Source: Rheum nobile (Eukaryota > Streptophyta > Magnoliopsida > Caryophyllales > Polygonaceae). From it: a DNA stretch of 64,000 bases. Below the pieces are notes generated by a model that had not been told where the DNA came from, did not search any database, and saw only the letters and a program-made list of their open reading frames with translations. Of this stretch, positions 39,115 through 51,567 are shown piece by piece. The stretch's first letter is position 1, and each line of letters starts with the position of its first letter. The stretch covers positions 186,001 through 250,000 of the forward strand of contig WOAB01000127.1 of the NCBI GenBank assembly GCA_027886185.1, written 5' to 3'. A program made the translations under genes and the position numbers.

Positions 39115-40640
39115 ATGGTGAACACAAGAAACACTATTCGTGCTGGTGCTGGGCCGAGCAACAACCCCAGACTGAATATGAGGAATGCCGCAAATCAAGG
39201 GGATGAGAGCGAGTCAGTCTCTCACAACAACCCCGTGGGCAGTGGCCAAGTTTCGGCTACTCCTCAAGTGGTATTCGACGCTGCGACTATAGAGGCTATT
39301 CGGGGGATCGTGATGCAAGCGGTCACCGATATAATGCGGCCAATTGCACCTAGGGTTGAGCACCGGTCCAAACCCGGTCCGAACCGGACCGACCCAGACC
39401 GGACCGGAACACCAAAAATGGTGGATCGGAACCCGGACCAGAAATATCCGGTCCGGTCCTATTTGGACCGGATTTGTTCCGGTTTAGGGTTTTATTAAAT
39501 CTAAATGGGTTTTATTAAATTTAAATATAATTTACTTATATTTAAACATGAAAAAAACCCTCAAATCTAAATATAATTTACCCTAAACCCTAAACCTCAA
39601 ATGTAAAAAAACCTACAATTTTAAGATTTTTTAAAAACACCGGGTCGGACCAGACCGGACCGGACCGGACCCGAACCCGGAATTTTGGAATTCCCTGGAC
39701 CGGAGACCGGACCGTTTCGGTCCGGTCCAAATTTCTGGGCCGGACCGGAATATGCTCAACCCTAATTGCACCACAGGCACAAGGTGTGCCGGTTCCTCAG
39801 GTTATCCTTGAATTTGAGGAGCCAGTTATTCATGTACCTCAGGATGATGCCGTCAGGAACAGAGGGAACTATGGTCGAGCATTGAAGGCCATTAGCTCTA
39901 TGAGGCCTGACAGCTATGACGGCAAGGGGGAACCAGTGAAAGTGGCGTATTGGTTCTCACACATGGAAAGGTTGTTTAGAAACGTCGAGTGCACTGAGGC
40001 TGAAAAAATGCACATTGCTTCCCTTCAACTAAAGGAGGTGGCTAGCGAATGGTAGGAAAGCACTGGTCTAGCTGATCATCCTGGTTTGAACTGGGGAATG
40101 TTTAAGACGAAGATGACCGACCATTCCTTTTCCCATGCTATGAGGGAGGAGAAACATAAAGAGTTCCTTTATCCGAAGACGGATGGGTTGAAGGTGACTG
40201 AGCTTGCGGCCAAGTTTAATCACCTGTTGCAGTATGCTGGGCCGGAAGTGTCCAGTGAGGAGCAGAAGATTTGGCATTTCCACGAGTGGATGAACCCAGA
40301 CATCAAGCCATTGATGGTGCGCCACAGGTGCTCTACTCTGGAGCAGTACGTGGATGCCGCCTATAAGTTGGAGCTGACTCTGGAGGAGTCGGCGAAGAAG
40401 CGCAATCGCCAGAGACCGGCGCAGAGCCAGCCTCAGGCTAGTGGGTTTAAGCGACCCGCGCCACCGTCGCATTTTGCCAAGTCTGGCCGGATAGAACGGA
40501 GGCCACACAGGCAGGTTCTACGCAACGCTCGGTTCAGGGCAAGAACCCGATCCAGTGTTATAATTGTGGCACGCCGGGGCACAAGAGCAATGAATGTCCG
40601 AAAGATAAGAGGACGTGTTTTGCCTGCGGAAAGGAGGGGC
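39115..40640 (+). pseudogene. Tekay-like gag, interrupted by a MITE
   Basis: ATG at 39115 gives MVNTRNTIRAG, the usual start of Tekay/Del gag. Coding runs to DIMRPIAP, is cut by the hAT MITE at 39351-39764, and resumes with GVPVPQV. The capsid region has GEPVKVAYWFSHMERLFRNV, a TAG after LKEVASEW (40053-40055), KHKEFLYPKTDGLKVTELA and KFNHLLQYAGPE. A frameshift near 40490 leads to two zinc knuckles, CYNCGTPGHKSNEC and CFACGKEGQLQTFC (the second has Gln for His). It would form the capsid and bind RNA. Confidence 0.85.
39351..39764. mobile_element. hAT-type MITE rich in CCGGACC motifs
   Basis: This 414-bp element has perfect 12-bp inverted ends TAGGGTTGAGCA/TGCTCAACCCTA and an 8-bp duplication ATTGCACC (39343-39350, 39765-39772). 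The ends consist largely of CCGGTCC/GGACCGG repeats around an A/T-rich core. No transposase is encoded. It disrupts gag coding. Confidence 0.9.
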
Positions 40641-40642
40641 AG

Positions 40643-41179
40643 TTGCAGACGTTTTGTCCACAAAGGAGGCAGAAGGGAGCTGAGTCACAGCAAGGGTCTG
40701 TTAATCATAACAACCGACCTCGATTCAAGACGGTGGAGACTCATAGCCCTTTGACGCAGACAACTGCCCAGAATAAGGGGAAAGCCCCAGTTGCTTCTAG
40801 AGGTCAGGGTCAGCGGCTTTATGAGATGCATGAGGCTGACGGACCGAATGCTCTGACTGCTCAAGATACTCTATACCTCCATTCTACTTCTGTGTGTATA
40901 TTGTTTGATTCGGGTGCCACTCATTCTTTCATTTCGGAGAACTGTGTGAGTAAGCTAGGCTTAGTGTGCAATGAGGCTTGTGAGCCATTTGTGGTAAATC
41001 TTCCCAATAGTGAACAGCTAGTAGGGACCAAGCATCTGTCTGAATTTCCGATTACCATTCAAGGTCGAAAGTTCGAAGTGGATTTGATCTGTATAGCCAT
41101 GGCTCCATACGACATTATTCTCAGGATGGATTGGCTAACGCGTCATGGGGCGGTAATCGATTTAGCTCAAGGACTGTGA
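40643..41179 (+). pseudogene. Tekay-like gag tail and aspartic protease
   Basis: After the knuckles and a Gln/Lys-rich linker comes the retropepsin core ILFDSGATHSFISE (catalytic Asp), followed by LVGTKHLSEFPITIQG and MAPYDIILRMDWLTRHGAVID, which matches the usual 'DVILGMDWL' with Arg for Gly. A frameshift near 41145-41179 separates it from RT. Confidence 0.88.
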
Positions 41180-42330
41180 CAGTTTCATCAGGGGGCCAGT
41201 TTGTATGCAAGTTCAAGGGTCGTAATGACGCTGATAATGAAAAGCTCATCAATGCGATGGCTGTGTGTAAGCTACTTCAACAAGGTTGTGTCGAGTACCT
41301 GTGCTATCTGGATACGCCCAAGAGGGATGAGACTTCAGTTCTTGATATTCCTGTTATATACGAGTATCCGGATGTCTTTCCGGAAGAGATTCCCGATTTA
41401 CCCCCAAATCATGACGTGGTGTTCACTATTGATCTCGAGCCTAGTACCGCACCGATTTCTAAAGCACCATATCAGATGGCTCTAACGGAGATGCAAGAGT
41501 TAAAGAAGCAACTCGAGGACCTTCTTGAGAAATGGTATATAAGGCCGAGTACATCGCCTTGGGGCGCTCCGGTCTTGTTTGTCAAGAAGAAGGACATATC
41601 GTTCAGACTGTGTATTGACTACCGAGAGTTGAACAAGGTCACGATCAAGAATAGGTATCCGTTGCCTAGGATTGATGATCTGTTAGATCAACTACAGGGA
41701 GCAAAAGTCTTTTCCAAGATCGTCCGGACTGCATTCCGGACGAGGTATGGGCACTACGAGTTCGTAGTCATGCCATTTGGGCTTACTAATGCTCCGGCAG
41801 TCTTCATGGATCTGATGCATAGATGTTTTCACCAGTACCTGGATAAGTTCTTGGTGGTATTCATCGATGATATTCTGATCTATTCCCCGAGCGAGGAGGC
41901 TCACGAGGAGCATCTTTGAATCACCTTGTCGGTCCTTAGACAAAATCAGCTGTATGCGAAGTTGTCTAAGTGTGACTTCTGGATCAAGGAAGTGGCTTTC
42001 TTAGGCCATGTGATCAATGAGGATGGGGTTATGGTCGACCCTCAGAAGATTGAAGTGGTAGCCAATTGGAAGCGACCTCAGAACGTGAAGGAGGTGCGCA
42101 GTTTATTGGGACTTGCAGGATATTACAGACGGTTCGTGGAGAGATTTTCTAAGATCGCTCTACCAATGACCGGTTTGCTCCGCAAGGTCCATAAGAAGTT
42201 TATATGGGACGACAAGTGTGAGGCATGCTTTCAGAAGTTGAAAAAGTGCCTGACGTCCGCACCAGTTTGGCGCTACCGGAAGGAACTGATGGTTATGTGG
42301 TCTATAGTGACGCTTCTAAGCATGGGTTAG
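41131..42330 (+). pseudogene. Tekay-like reverse transcriptase, catalytic core damaged
   Basis: Landmarks: VFPEEIPDLPPNHDVVFTID, FRLCIDYRELNKVTIKNRYP, VVMPFGLTNAPAVFMDLMH and the catalytic FIDDILIYS. After GAKVFSKI the text jumps to VRTAFRTRYGHYEF, so the segment holding the first catalytic region (DLRSGYHQ in relatives) is deleted. TGA at about 41919 replaces an Arg codon. After ITLSVLRQNQLYAKLSKCDFW the thumb continues to a frameshift near 42270. Confidence 0.9.
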
Positions 42331-45300
42331 GATGTGTGTTGATACAAAATGGCAAGGTTATTGCATACGCATCTCGGAAGTTGAAGACCTATGAAGCAAA
42401 CTATCCGACGTATGATCTGGAGTTAGCGGCTGTGGTGTTCGCATTGAAGATTTGGAGGCACTATCTCTATGGTGTTAGGTGTCATGTCTTTACTGACCAT
42501 AAGAGTCTCAAGTATGTGTTCACTAAGAAGGAGTTGAATATGAGACAACGTTGCTGGTTGGAGCTACTCAAAGACTACGACATCGAATTGCTGTATCATC
42601 CGGGCAAGGCTAACGTGGTAGCCGATGCATTAAGCCGGAAGACACCGCACGAGACCGTAGTAGCTCTACTCACTGCGCAAACCAAACTGAACCAAGGATT
42701 GTGCGAGATTGACGTCTTGTACGATCAGCGTCGAAGATGCCTGAGTATGTTGGAGATTCAGGCTATGCTACTTGATCAGATCAAGGAGAGGCAGGTTGAT
42801 GATGTGGTCTTGGTGAAGTTAAGCAGTGAAGTGATGGATGAGAAACCTCCCGGATTCGTGGTTCAAGATGATGGATCACTCTGTTTTCAGGATCGGATTT
42901 GTGTGCCTGACATAGATGGCCTTCGCCAGTTGGTGATGAAGGAGGCCCATTCGTCAGCTTATTCTGTACATCCAGGATCCAGTAAGATGTACAAAGACCT
43001 CAGGAAGAAAATCTGGTGGCCCAATATGAAGTGGGACGTAGCAGAATTTGTGGCGAAATGCTTGACTTGTCAGAAGGTCAAGATAGAACACCGTAGACCA
43101 GGTGGTGAATTGCTACCCCTCCCAGTGCCAGAATGGAAGTGGGAGGATATTGCTATGGACTTCATCACGGGGTTGCCGAAGACTCAGAGTCAAAAGGATG
43201 CCATATGGGTGATCATTGACAGGCTCACGAAGAGTGCTCATTTCGTGGCCATCAAGTCAACATGGGGAACCCAGAAGCTATCAGAAGTTTTCCTACACGA
43301 GATTGTCCGTTTGCATGGTATGCCAAAAACCATTGTATCGGATCGTGACGGCCGATTCATGTCGAGATTCTGGAAGGAACTCCACAAGGCCATGGGAACT
43401 GAGTTGAAGTTTAGTACTGCGTTTCATCCTCAGACAGATGGACAGTCTGAGAGGACCATCCAGACACTGGAAGATATGCTGAGAGGTTATGTACTAGATC
43501 GTCCGACCAGCTGGGAGAACAACTTAAGTCTGATTGAATTCACGTACAATAATAGCTGGTATTCTACCATCAAGATGGCTCCATTCGAGGTCTTGTATGG
43601 TCGGAAGTGCAGATCTCCAATCTGTTGGGATGAGAATGCCGACAAGATTCTGCTCGGAGCGGAGTTAGTCGAAAGGACTGCCTCAGACATTGCTTTGATC
43701 AGACAGAGGATGCTGACAGCTCAGAGTCGACATAAGTCTTACGCAGATCTGAAGCGCAGGAATGTCAAGTTTGAGGTTTGTGACAAGGTGTTTGTCAGAG
43801 TGTCGCCATCCAAGGGAGTGTTCAGGTTCGGCAAGCGTGGGAAGCTTAACCCTCGCTACGTGGGACCGTTTGAGATTCTTGACAGAGTGGGGTCTCTAGT
43901 GTATCGTTTAGCATTGCCTCCATCGGCGCATCCAGTGCATAACGTGTTCCACGTGTTGTGATACCCCGTATTTTTGTAAGGTTATTTTGGGAATTATGGA
44001 CTTTTCCCGAGTACCCGTTGTGTACGTCGGATTTAATTCAGGTAGCTTGAGACATTCTGTAATGTGCTCTATATCTGTAATATTTTTCTCAGTGAAATAA
44101 TATACAGACAAGGTGCCTTGAATTTTAAATTGTCGTTCGCGTACGATAATTGTTATCCCGGCTTAAGGTCATGTTCGTTCAAAGCTGAACGGGCGGGAAA
44201 AAGGTGTCACGGCGACCGCCGTAAAGTCACGGCGCCCGCCGTCCCAACGCTCGAGGAGACAGCTGGTGTGTCATGCCACGGCGACCGCCATGAATTACGG
44301 CGCCCGCCGTAATGGCAGTCATCGTTGTCCGGCAGTCCTTGCCCGATGGTCGTCGGCGCGATTTCCGGCGAGCGCCGAACTAGCTGTAGGCCCATCTTCT
44401 TCGTGCTCCAGACGCTTTGGCTATAAAAGGGGGTGTTGAGGGAGAGATTTCAGCCATCCCAAACACCGAACCTCTGCCAAAATTGCCTCTCGCCGGAGTT
44501 GTGCCTTCGTCGGAATTTTTGAAGGTCTCGCCGGTGTTGCTTTGGTGTGGTTCCTGAGAGCCTTTGTGAAGCTTTTGGTTAGCCTTGGAGGTTAGAAGCC
44601 AAAGCTAGTCGAAGGAGGCCGAACCGCTCGTGTTTTTGGGTGAGTTTTCTCTCGTTTCAGTCGGCCGTGTTCTTCACGGCGACCGCCGCCAGTGCCCAGA
44701 GCGCCTTTGTGGCTTTGGCTTGGTCGGTTGTCGTCGTGGCGTCTTTCCTTTCGTGTTCTTTCGCCGTATTTTAGATTCGTACTATTTATGTCGGATCTAA
44801 CTTAGGGTTCCTTTTATGGGTCGACTCGAAGGTCGTTGTGTTGTCAGAGCTGTACCGTGTCGAGCCCGGAATCCAGTGACGTCTTTAGACTATTCTGCGG
44901 AGTAAGGCAAGTGGCGGTTCGCTCTTGCTCTTTCGTTCCATATTTACATTAATTATCAATAGTTATCTGAGTAATTAATTTGGAATGAATATTCTGTTTG
45001 TTTGGAAATGGTTTTGATAAACTATTTTGAAAATCATATAATAGGTTGTATATCTGCTAGAACAACGCTATTATCTGTGATCGCCTTTCGGGCCTTTATG
45101 TGGATTTATCCTGTAAATGTGGTGGTGCTGTAACTGTTTAGTTAGCACTGTTAGATAGGAACGTTACTCGGACTCGGTCCAGTCGTTTCTTTATAATCTG
45201 GTATCGGGATGGCTCGTCCCCATCTGGTACTATTCTATGATCATGATCGGTCTCTTACACATATGTGTAGAGATAGGACACTTAGCTGGTGTCACAAACC

Positions 45301-46530
45301 TTTCGGTATACGTCACTCTCGACGAAACGTATACTAAGATGTGTCGTCCCATTGGTGGGGTACACATGTAAAAGTCTATAACGTGATGTGTGTTTTTGGA
45401 ACATAAATCAGATAAGTGCTACCTTGACGCACATAATTAATACACCTTGGGCGAGTAGTGCAGCTAAGTTCAGTGCAACTAGGAAAACTCGTCTTGACTT
45501 GAATGTAGTACGTTCTCTTTCCAATCTGGATTCACTGTAGGCAATGAGGTTGGTCGTGAACCGAAGAATCTCAGTCAGTTTTAAATCATGGTTGAATGAT
45601 TCTGTAACTTTCCAGATTTGTCATTGCTTCCTTAAAGACTCATTTCTGTTGGAGTCTTCTTTCGAGTCGATTTCTGTGAAGATTCAGTCTTCCAGAATCT
45701 TCTCTTGTGCATACCTCTTGTTTATTCCAGTAGGAGTATGGTGGTTGACAAGCGTACTCGATTATTATTCGAGGGACGAAGAGTCTAACCTAATACAACT
45801 GCTTCGAACCATTCTGCTTTGTTCCCTTGCTAGTCTATTCATTTAGACTAACCAACCAATATTTTCCCTTGCATGGTTGGCTGGTGTCATCCGTTTGATT
45901 CGGCACATCAGTTAAGAAGTAGCTCAGAAGATTAGAAGGACTATGAAGTCGGCGGTGGTTTTTGAATGTTTTAATTATTTCTTTAATCAGGTTATGATCC
46001 TTTGGACAATAACTCCGATTGTAACTTACTTTCTTAGTCTTCCGCTGTGTTTGGTTTAAACTATGTTTTGACCTATTCGGGATTGGGTTGTAATCCCGTA
46101 ACTCTTGTTTCCTCAACAATGTTATGTTTTGGAATTTAATGCTTGATCTTTGTGTATCAATTGCATTTCATAAATTGTATTTATTTGGTAAAGCCTTGGG
46201 TGATCTCGGTAAGGAACACTGGGGTCACTGGCGGTAATACATTTCCAAAAGGGTTAAGTTTTAGGGGTGTTACACGTGTCTCTTCTAAGGAAGTACATGC
46301 CATATGTGTCTCATGTGCTGAGTTACGAGGATATCGAGATTCAGACAAATGGTACCTACGAGGAGATACCTGTGCGTATTCTCGAACGCCGCGAGAAGCA
46401 CTTGAGGAACAAGGTGGTACCATTAGTGCGGATCCTCTGGTCCAAGTCGGGATCTGAGGAGGTAACTTGGGAAACCTGGGAGACTGAGGCTGATATGCTT
46501 AGTTGTTTCCCCGAGCTGTTTTCAGCCTAG
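42225..46530 (+). pseudogene. Tekay-like RNase H, integrase and chromodomain, split by an LTR
   Basis: RNase H: VVYSDASKHGLGC, YDLELAAVVFALK, FTDHKSLKYVF. Integrase: zinc motif ending CLTCQKVKIEHR, catalytic D (MDFITGLPK), D (VSDRDGRF), E (QTDGQSERTIQ), and the GPY-like NPRYVGPFEILDRVG. Coding is cut after HNVFHV at 43956 by a solo LTR and resumes at 46275 with SLLRKYMPYVSHVL, ending in a chromodomain-like RILERREKHLRNKVVP...SEEVTWETWE and a stop near 46528. Apart from the inserted LTR this part is in one frame. Chromodomains steer integration to heterochromatin. Confidence 0.92.
43957..46274 (+). repeat. Solo LTR inserted in Tekay-like pol
   Basis: It is 2318 bp, TGTGATACCCCG...GGTGTTACA, flanked by the duplication CGTGT (43952-43956, 46275-46279), with no internal region. 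It is related in plan to the host element's LTR (same end GGTGTTACA, TATA box CTATAAAAGG at 44421, similar mid-LTR text) but clearly a different family. Removing it restores the pol frame exactly. Orientation is inferred from the TATA box and the LTR plan. Confidence 0.92.
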
Positions 46531-46546
46531 TTTCAGGGTCGAAACT

Positions 46547-46566
46547 TTTTTTTAAGGGGGAGGTAA
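46547..46566 (+). promoter_or_regulatory. Polypurine tract
   Basis: AAGGGGGAGGTAA directly precedes the 3' LTR start TGTAATAACC at 46567. Confidence 0.88.
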
Positions 46567-48835
46567 TGTAATAACCCCTAAAAGTCCCGAACTATCAATT
46601 TTGTAAGAAGGACATAATGGGAAATTTCTGTAATCCCTATGATCTCTGTAATAATCTTTTTGAACGTTATAATATACGTTAATGCATTTTTGGGTCTTAG
46701 GATATTTTTAAAAAGTGTTAAAAATACATTCTAGCAAAAGACCACAAGTGAAACTGTGACCAAAAGCCAAACCATGCGCTCGTGGCATTTCCGCGACCGC
46801 AGAAGTGTTTCCGCGATCGCGGAAACGCTGTTCATCGTCCCCTTCGTCTCTTTTAGCATTTCGCCGATTCGATTTTCCCCACGTTTCGTAACTCCTCCGT
46901 TGAGGGAGGTTGAATCGATTCGTGTGGCCGGCGTTAAGCTCCTTCCTACCCTATAAATAGGGGTCTTCATTGGAGGAGAGTAGAATCCACAGCCCTCGAT
47001 CTCTCTCTTTCTCTCGTTCGTGCGTTCGCCGGAGTTCGTGCATTCGTCAAAGTTTTCGCCGAAGTTTTTGTGGTCGCCGTAGTGCCTTGGAAGCTTGGAG
47101 TGGTGGCATTGCAAGGAGGAGAAGAAAGCATCATCGCCTTCATCGTCGGTGAGCCTCGAAGCCGGATGGGAGTCGCGTCGGAAGGAGGGATCCACGATCG
47201 CGTGGATGAATTCCGCGACCGTGGCTTGCCCAGAATTCCGCGATCGCGGAAGTCCAAACCACGACCGCGGCTTGTCTTAGCAAGCGCGATCGTGGCTTGG
47301 ACAACCATGGTCATGACTCAGGCTTTGTTTCCTTTCGATTCATATCGTTTTCGTTCATATCGTTTCGTCCGTATTGTGTCTAACCTAGGGTCCCGTCGTT
47401 GTTTCGTCATTGTCGTAGGAATCCGTAACCAGATTCCAGTCTCTAAATCTCGGAACCCGACATCGTCAATTTGGCTAGATTAAGGCAAGTGGCGGTTCAC
47501 TCTTGCTTATCATTCCATATTTCCGTTGGTTATCAATTACTTCTGATTGTTAATTAAATTGGAATGAAGTGCTGTTTTCGTTTGGGAACAGATTTTTATA
47601 AAATGATGTGATTAAAATATGGTCTAATAATAGTTTGTATATATTGCTAGAAACAACGCTATTATACCTGTTATTACCATGATGGTATTGGTATGGATTA
47701 TTGTATGAATTTAACTGTATAGTTAGAACGAGTATTCGTAGGAACGCTATGTACCTTGTGAGGTCTAGTCGTTTCTTTATAATTGGAATTAGGAGGATTT
47801 TGCCCTAGTACTATCTGGTCATGACTATACCCTTACTCAGGGTAGGTGCACACAGCTGGTGCCGACAAATCGGGATTTATTCCCCAGATATCTCTCGTGA
47901 TGAGATGATATACCTTAAAAGCTTTAACGTAAATGTACATTTTGTCATTAAATAAGATAAGTGCGGTTATGCACATAATTAATGAACCTTCGGGCGAGAA
48001 GTACAACTTGGAACCCGCCCAGACTTCGGTTAGAGTAAGTCTTCTTTCCAATCTGGATTCGCATTGCGCGGTGAGGTTGGTCATGGACCCAAATGATCAA
48101 GTCGTTTTAAAAGCTTGTGTGAAACTATAACGTTCCCAAACACTTGTCATACTTTCCCATAAGACTCAATCTTTTGGAGTCTTCTCTTCATACGTTTCCC
48201 ATAAGACTCAATCTTTTGGAGTCTTCTCTTCATACGTTTCCCATAAGACTCAATCTTTTGGAGTCTTCTCTTATTCATACCATTTCGTATCTTTCCGTAG
48301 AAGTGTTGAGGTTCACTATCGTCATCGGCTTTTATTCGAGAAGCGATGGGTGTAACCTAACACGACTACTTAGAACATTTTCTATTTTACCCTTGCATAG
48401 TATTTCATTAGACTAACCAATCGGTTATTTTCCTTTGCATGGTTGGCTGGTGTCATCCGTCTCATACGACACATCAGGTAAACTCCCTTTCCGTGAAGGC
48501 TAGTATGCGATGATGAAGGCAAATACTGATTTAACGAGTTTTCCAAGGTTGAAGATCCTAGGCGTGAGATCGCTCAGATCAAGACCCTTCGTGATGTTTA
48601 TTTATTTCAAAGACTTCCGTTGTATTGAAACAATTCTGTATTTGGTTGTATGTGGTGTTAACAGTTGTCAAACCGTGACTTTGGTTTAAATAATATTTAG
48701 AAATTTTCATGATATTTAATATAGTCTGTGTTATTATATGGTTATTATAAAATGATTTAGCCTTGGGTGACCCCAGACGTGTATTCTGAGGTCACTGGCG
48801 GTAATACTTTCAAGGGATTATTTGGGGGTGTTACA
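46567..48835 (+). repeat. 3' LTR of Tekay-like element
   Basis: It is 2269 bp and collinear with 35197-37426 except for a 39-bp extra segment at about 48548-48586 and scattered substitutions. The GC-rich boxes are partly mutated here. Target duplication ACGAT follows. Confidence 0.93.
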
Positions 48836-49838
48836 ACGATATCCTCGAACGACTAACTCGTCATCACCCCCAAATACCAATAAATCATCCTTGGTCCTTC
48901 TCAAGTACTTCAGGATGTTTTTGGACGCACACCAGTGTGCATTTCCTACATTTTGAACTTGTCAAGAACCTTATCTATATAAGTTCATTGACTTAGTCTT
49001 TTGGATCTATCTCTATAGATCTTGATACCCAATATGTACTATGTTTCTCCTAGGTCCTTCATTGAAAAACATTTCTTCAGCCATCCCTTAACGGACTCTA
49101 GCATCGGAATGTCATTTCCAATGAGTAGTATGTCATCCACATACAGGACCAAGAAGACTACTTTGCTCCCACTAAACTTCTTGTAAACACAAGGCTCTTT
49201 TCCGCATCTGATGAAGTCAAACTCTTTGATAGCTTCATCAAATTGAATGTTCCAACTCCCGGATGCTTGCTTAAGTCCATAAATGGACTTCTTAAGTTTG
49301 CATACTTTCCTAGGCTCTGTTGGATCTTCAAAACCCTCTGGTTGTGTCATATATACATCCTCTTCTAAATATCCATTTATAAAAGCGGTCTTGACATCCA
49401 TTTGCCAAATCTCATAATCATACTGAGCGGTAATAGCTAGGAGTATCCTAATGGACCTGATCATTACGACCGGTGAAAATGTATCGTCATAGTCAGTACC
49501 ATGAATCTGTTTAAAGCCCTTGGCAACTAACCTTGCCTTGTAAACAGATACATTTCCATCTTTGTCTGTCTTGAGTTTGAAAACCCATTTGCATCCGATG
49601 GGTTTTGCCCTATCTGGCAAATCTATCAAGTCCCAGACTTGATTCTCAGACATAGAATCCATTTCAGATTTCATAGCCTTAAGCCATTTCTCAGAGTCTG
49701 GACCCGTCGCTGCTTGCTTATAGGTGGCATGCTCTCCGCTTTCTAAAAGCAGAATATCAAGGCTTGCAGTCAAGATGAAATCATCATATCATCTTGGCTG
49801 TGCCCTTGTCCTGTTTGATCTATGTGTGGGTTCAACAA
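48836..49838 (-). pseudogene. Copia-B reverse transcriptase and RNase H start
   Basis: Minus-strand coding from 49838: EPTHRSN, YDDFILTASLDILLLES, CKWVFKLKTDKDGN, KARLVAKGFKQIHGTDYDDT, QMDVKTAFINGYLEEDVYM, SIYGLKQASGSWN, and catalytic YVDDILLIGND. A stop at 49039 follows SMKDLGET, after which text continues (IKIYRDRSKRLSQ, YIDKVLDKFKM) and then jumps to ILKYLRRTKDDLLVFGGDDELVVRGY, indicating a deletion in the RT-RNase H connection. It ends at the ACGAT duplication. Confidence 0.88.
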
Positions 49839-50752
49839 TGATGTGTTCTTGCCTCTGATGACAAGTCGAATTGTCAAGGTGACACCTTTTGATCTAGTCT
49901 TGGTTGGGAAGTCACTCGACAATGGCAAATCTGCCATGGAACGCGGTGTTGGTGATGGTTCGCGAGCGGGAGATCGCGATGGTTGTTGTGATGGAAACGG
50001 TGGAAGTGATGAATGGGATGATTAGATAGCGGTGGCGGAAGCGATGTGATGAGGGATAGATGACTTGAGAAGACAAGTCTTTGGGTGTCGTAGCGTCGAC
50101 TGCGGAGGAAGGGAGATGCGAAGGAAGACTTGGCTTGAAGAATCAAGCGGTTGCCGTAGCGTCGGCGGCGGAGGGAATGGGGATGTGAAGATAGAGGGTG
50201 ATGTCCGATCAAGGGAAGGAGGATAAACACTCTACTTGAAACCTTGATTAAAATTGAACGTAAGGAAATAACAATAACAAAGAAGGCTTTAAATAGCCAA
50301 AGAACTCGGCCAAGACCTAATGGGCTTGGACCGAGACGAACCTATGGGCTAGCCCATGCAAGCATGCAAAAGGCACAAACCCTAAAAGATAGAAATGCTA
50401 TAAATAGAAACTATCTAAGACACACAGGAAATACCAAATATAGAAAGTGTATCAAAAGAACGCATTAAAATCCTAACGCAGTGAAGGTATACAATCAAAC
50501 ATCGCGATAGATGACGATGAAGGGGCGATCGACTTGCGAGTGTGTGCATGCGTTGTTCCGATGCCGATGGTTGCGAGGACGACGAGTCTTGGGTTGGCGT
50601 ATGGGCTTCCTTGGCCAGCGACGACACGTGCGACAAGTGACGCGACGGCAGAGGTAATGGCTTTGGACCTATACCTTGTTACTGGGCCATCTGAGCAATG
50701 GCTCATGGCTTCTTCCTCATCTTGGTCCATCATGGGAGGCAAGGTCACATCA
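49839..50752 (-). repeat. 3' LTR of CRM-like Gypsy element (with pol C-terminus)
   Basis: It is 914 bp, TGATGTG...CACATCA, in either direction owing to inverted ends. On the minus strand the pol frame enters it as VTLPPMMDQDEEEAMSH and continues to GPVTRYRSKA before ending near 50473. Confidence 0.9.
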
Positions 50753-51567
50753 CCCTCCCCCACTTGGTTGTGAAGCGTCCCCGTTTCACCATCATCAAAC
50801 TCAGGCACAACATATGGTGTCAAGTCCGTGACGTTGAAGGACGCATAGACTCCAAAATCTGGTGGGAGCTCGAGTGGATAGGCATTTTCCCCTAAGGCCT
50901 TGATCACGCGGAATGGTCCATCTCTACGTGGTGCCAATTTGTGCTTGCGCCGCGAGGGGAACCTTTATTTTCGCATATGCACCCAGACAAGGTCTCCTGG
51001 GGCAAAGACGAAGCGGCGGCCTCCAGAATTCTTCTGCGAGGCATACTGCACGGCCCTCCTTTCCAGCTGCTCCTTGGTGCGTCGATGAAGCTCCTGTACT
51101 TGCTCGGCGCAGTTGGCGACGGAGACATGCACTGGGTCTCGCAGTGGTCGCGGCGACAAATCAAGTGGTGTCAAGGGGTTCATGCCATACACCACTTCGA
51201 ACGGTGTCAACTTGGTCGCCGTGTGCCTGCATCTATTGTAACAAAACTCGATAAGTGATAGTAAGTCCTCCCAACGCCTAGGGTTGGCTTTAAGCATCGT
51301 GCGAAGGAGGGCGCCTATGGTTCTATTCGTGACCTCCGTTTGGCCATCGGTCTGGGGGTGGTAGCTAGTAGAGAATAAGAGTTTGGTGCCTAGCTTACCC
51401 CAAAGAGTTCTCCAAAAATAACCAACGAACTTAGAATCCCTATCACTCACTATAGTACGTGGGACTCCATGAAGATGCACCACATGCTCAAAGAATAGAT
51501 CTGCAATCTCACTAGCACTATGGGTTGTCTTACAAGCAATAAAATGTGCCATCTTAGAAAATCTATA
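50753..51567 (-). pseudogene. CRM-like Gypsy integrase, C-terminal half
   Basis: Minus-strand text starts DRFSKMAHFIACKTTH at the Tat LTR border, then catalytic D (IVSDRDSKFVGYFW) and E (QTDGQTEVTNRTIG), YNRCRHTATKLTPFEVVYG and VFAPGDLVWVHMRK. After a break near 50940-50965 it continues GPFRVIKALGENAY and FNVTDLTPYVVPEF into the LTR. The first catalytic Asp lies in the missing part. Confidence 0.87.

Larger units (their letters stand above)
35197..48835 (+). mobile_element. Tekay-like chromodomain Gypsy element
   Basis: LTRs at 35197-37426 and 46567-48835 and the 5-bp duplication ACGAT (35192-35196, 48836-48840) define a single 13.6-kb insertion into Copia-B. Internal order is primer site, an extra acidic ORF, gag, protease, RT, RNase H, integrase and a chromodomain-like end, as in Tekay/Del. 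It was later hit by a hAT MITE in gag and an LTR insertion in pol, now a solo LTR. Stops, frameshifts and an RT deletion disable it. Without the later insertions it would be about 10.9 kb. Confidence 0.93.

Noticed and set aside
49822..50230. ORFs on both strands in the CRM-like LTR (also 58957-59445)
   Set aside because: LTR sequence present in both copies; only the entering pol C-terminus is supported.
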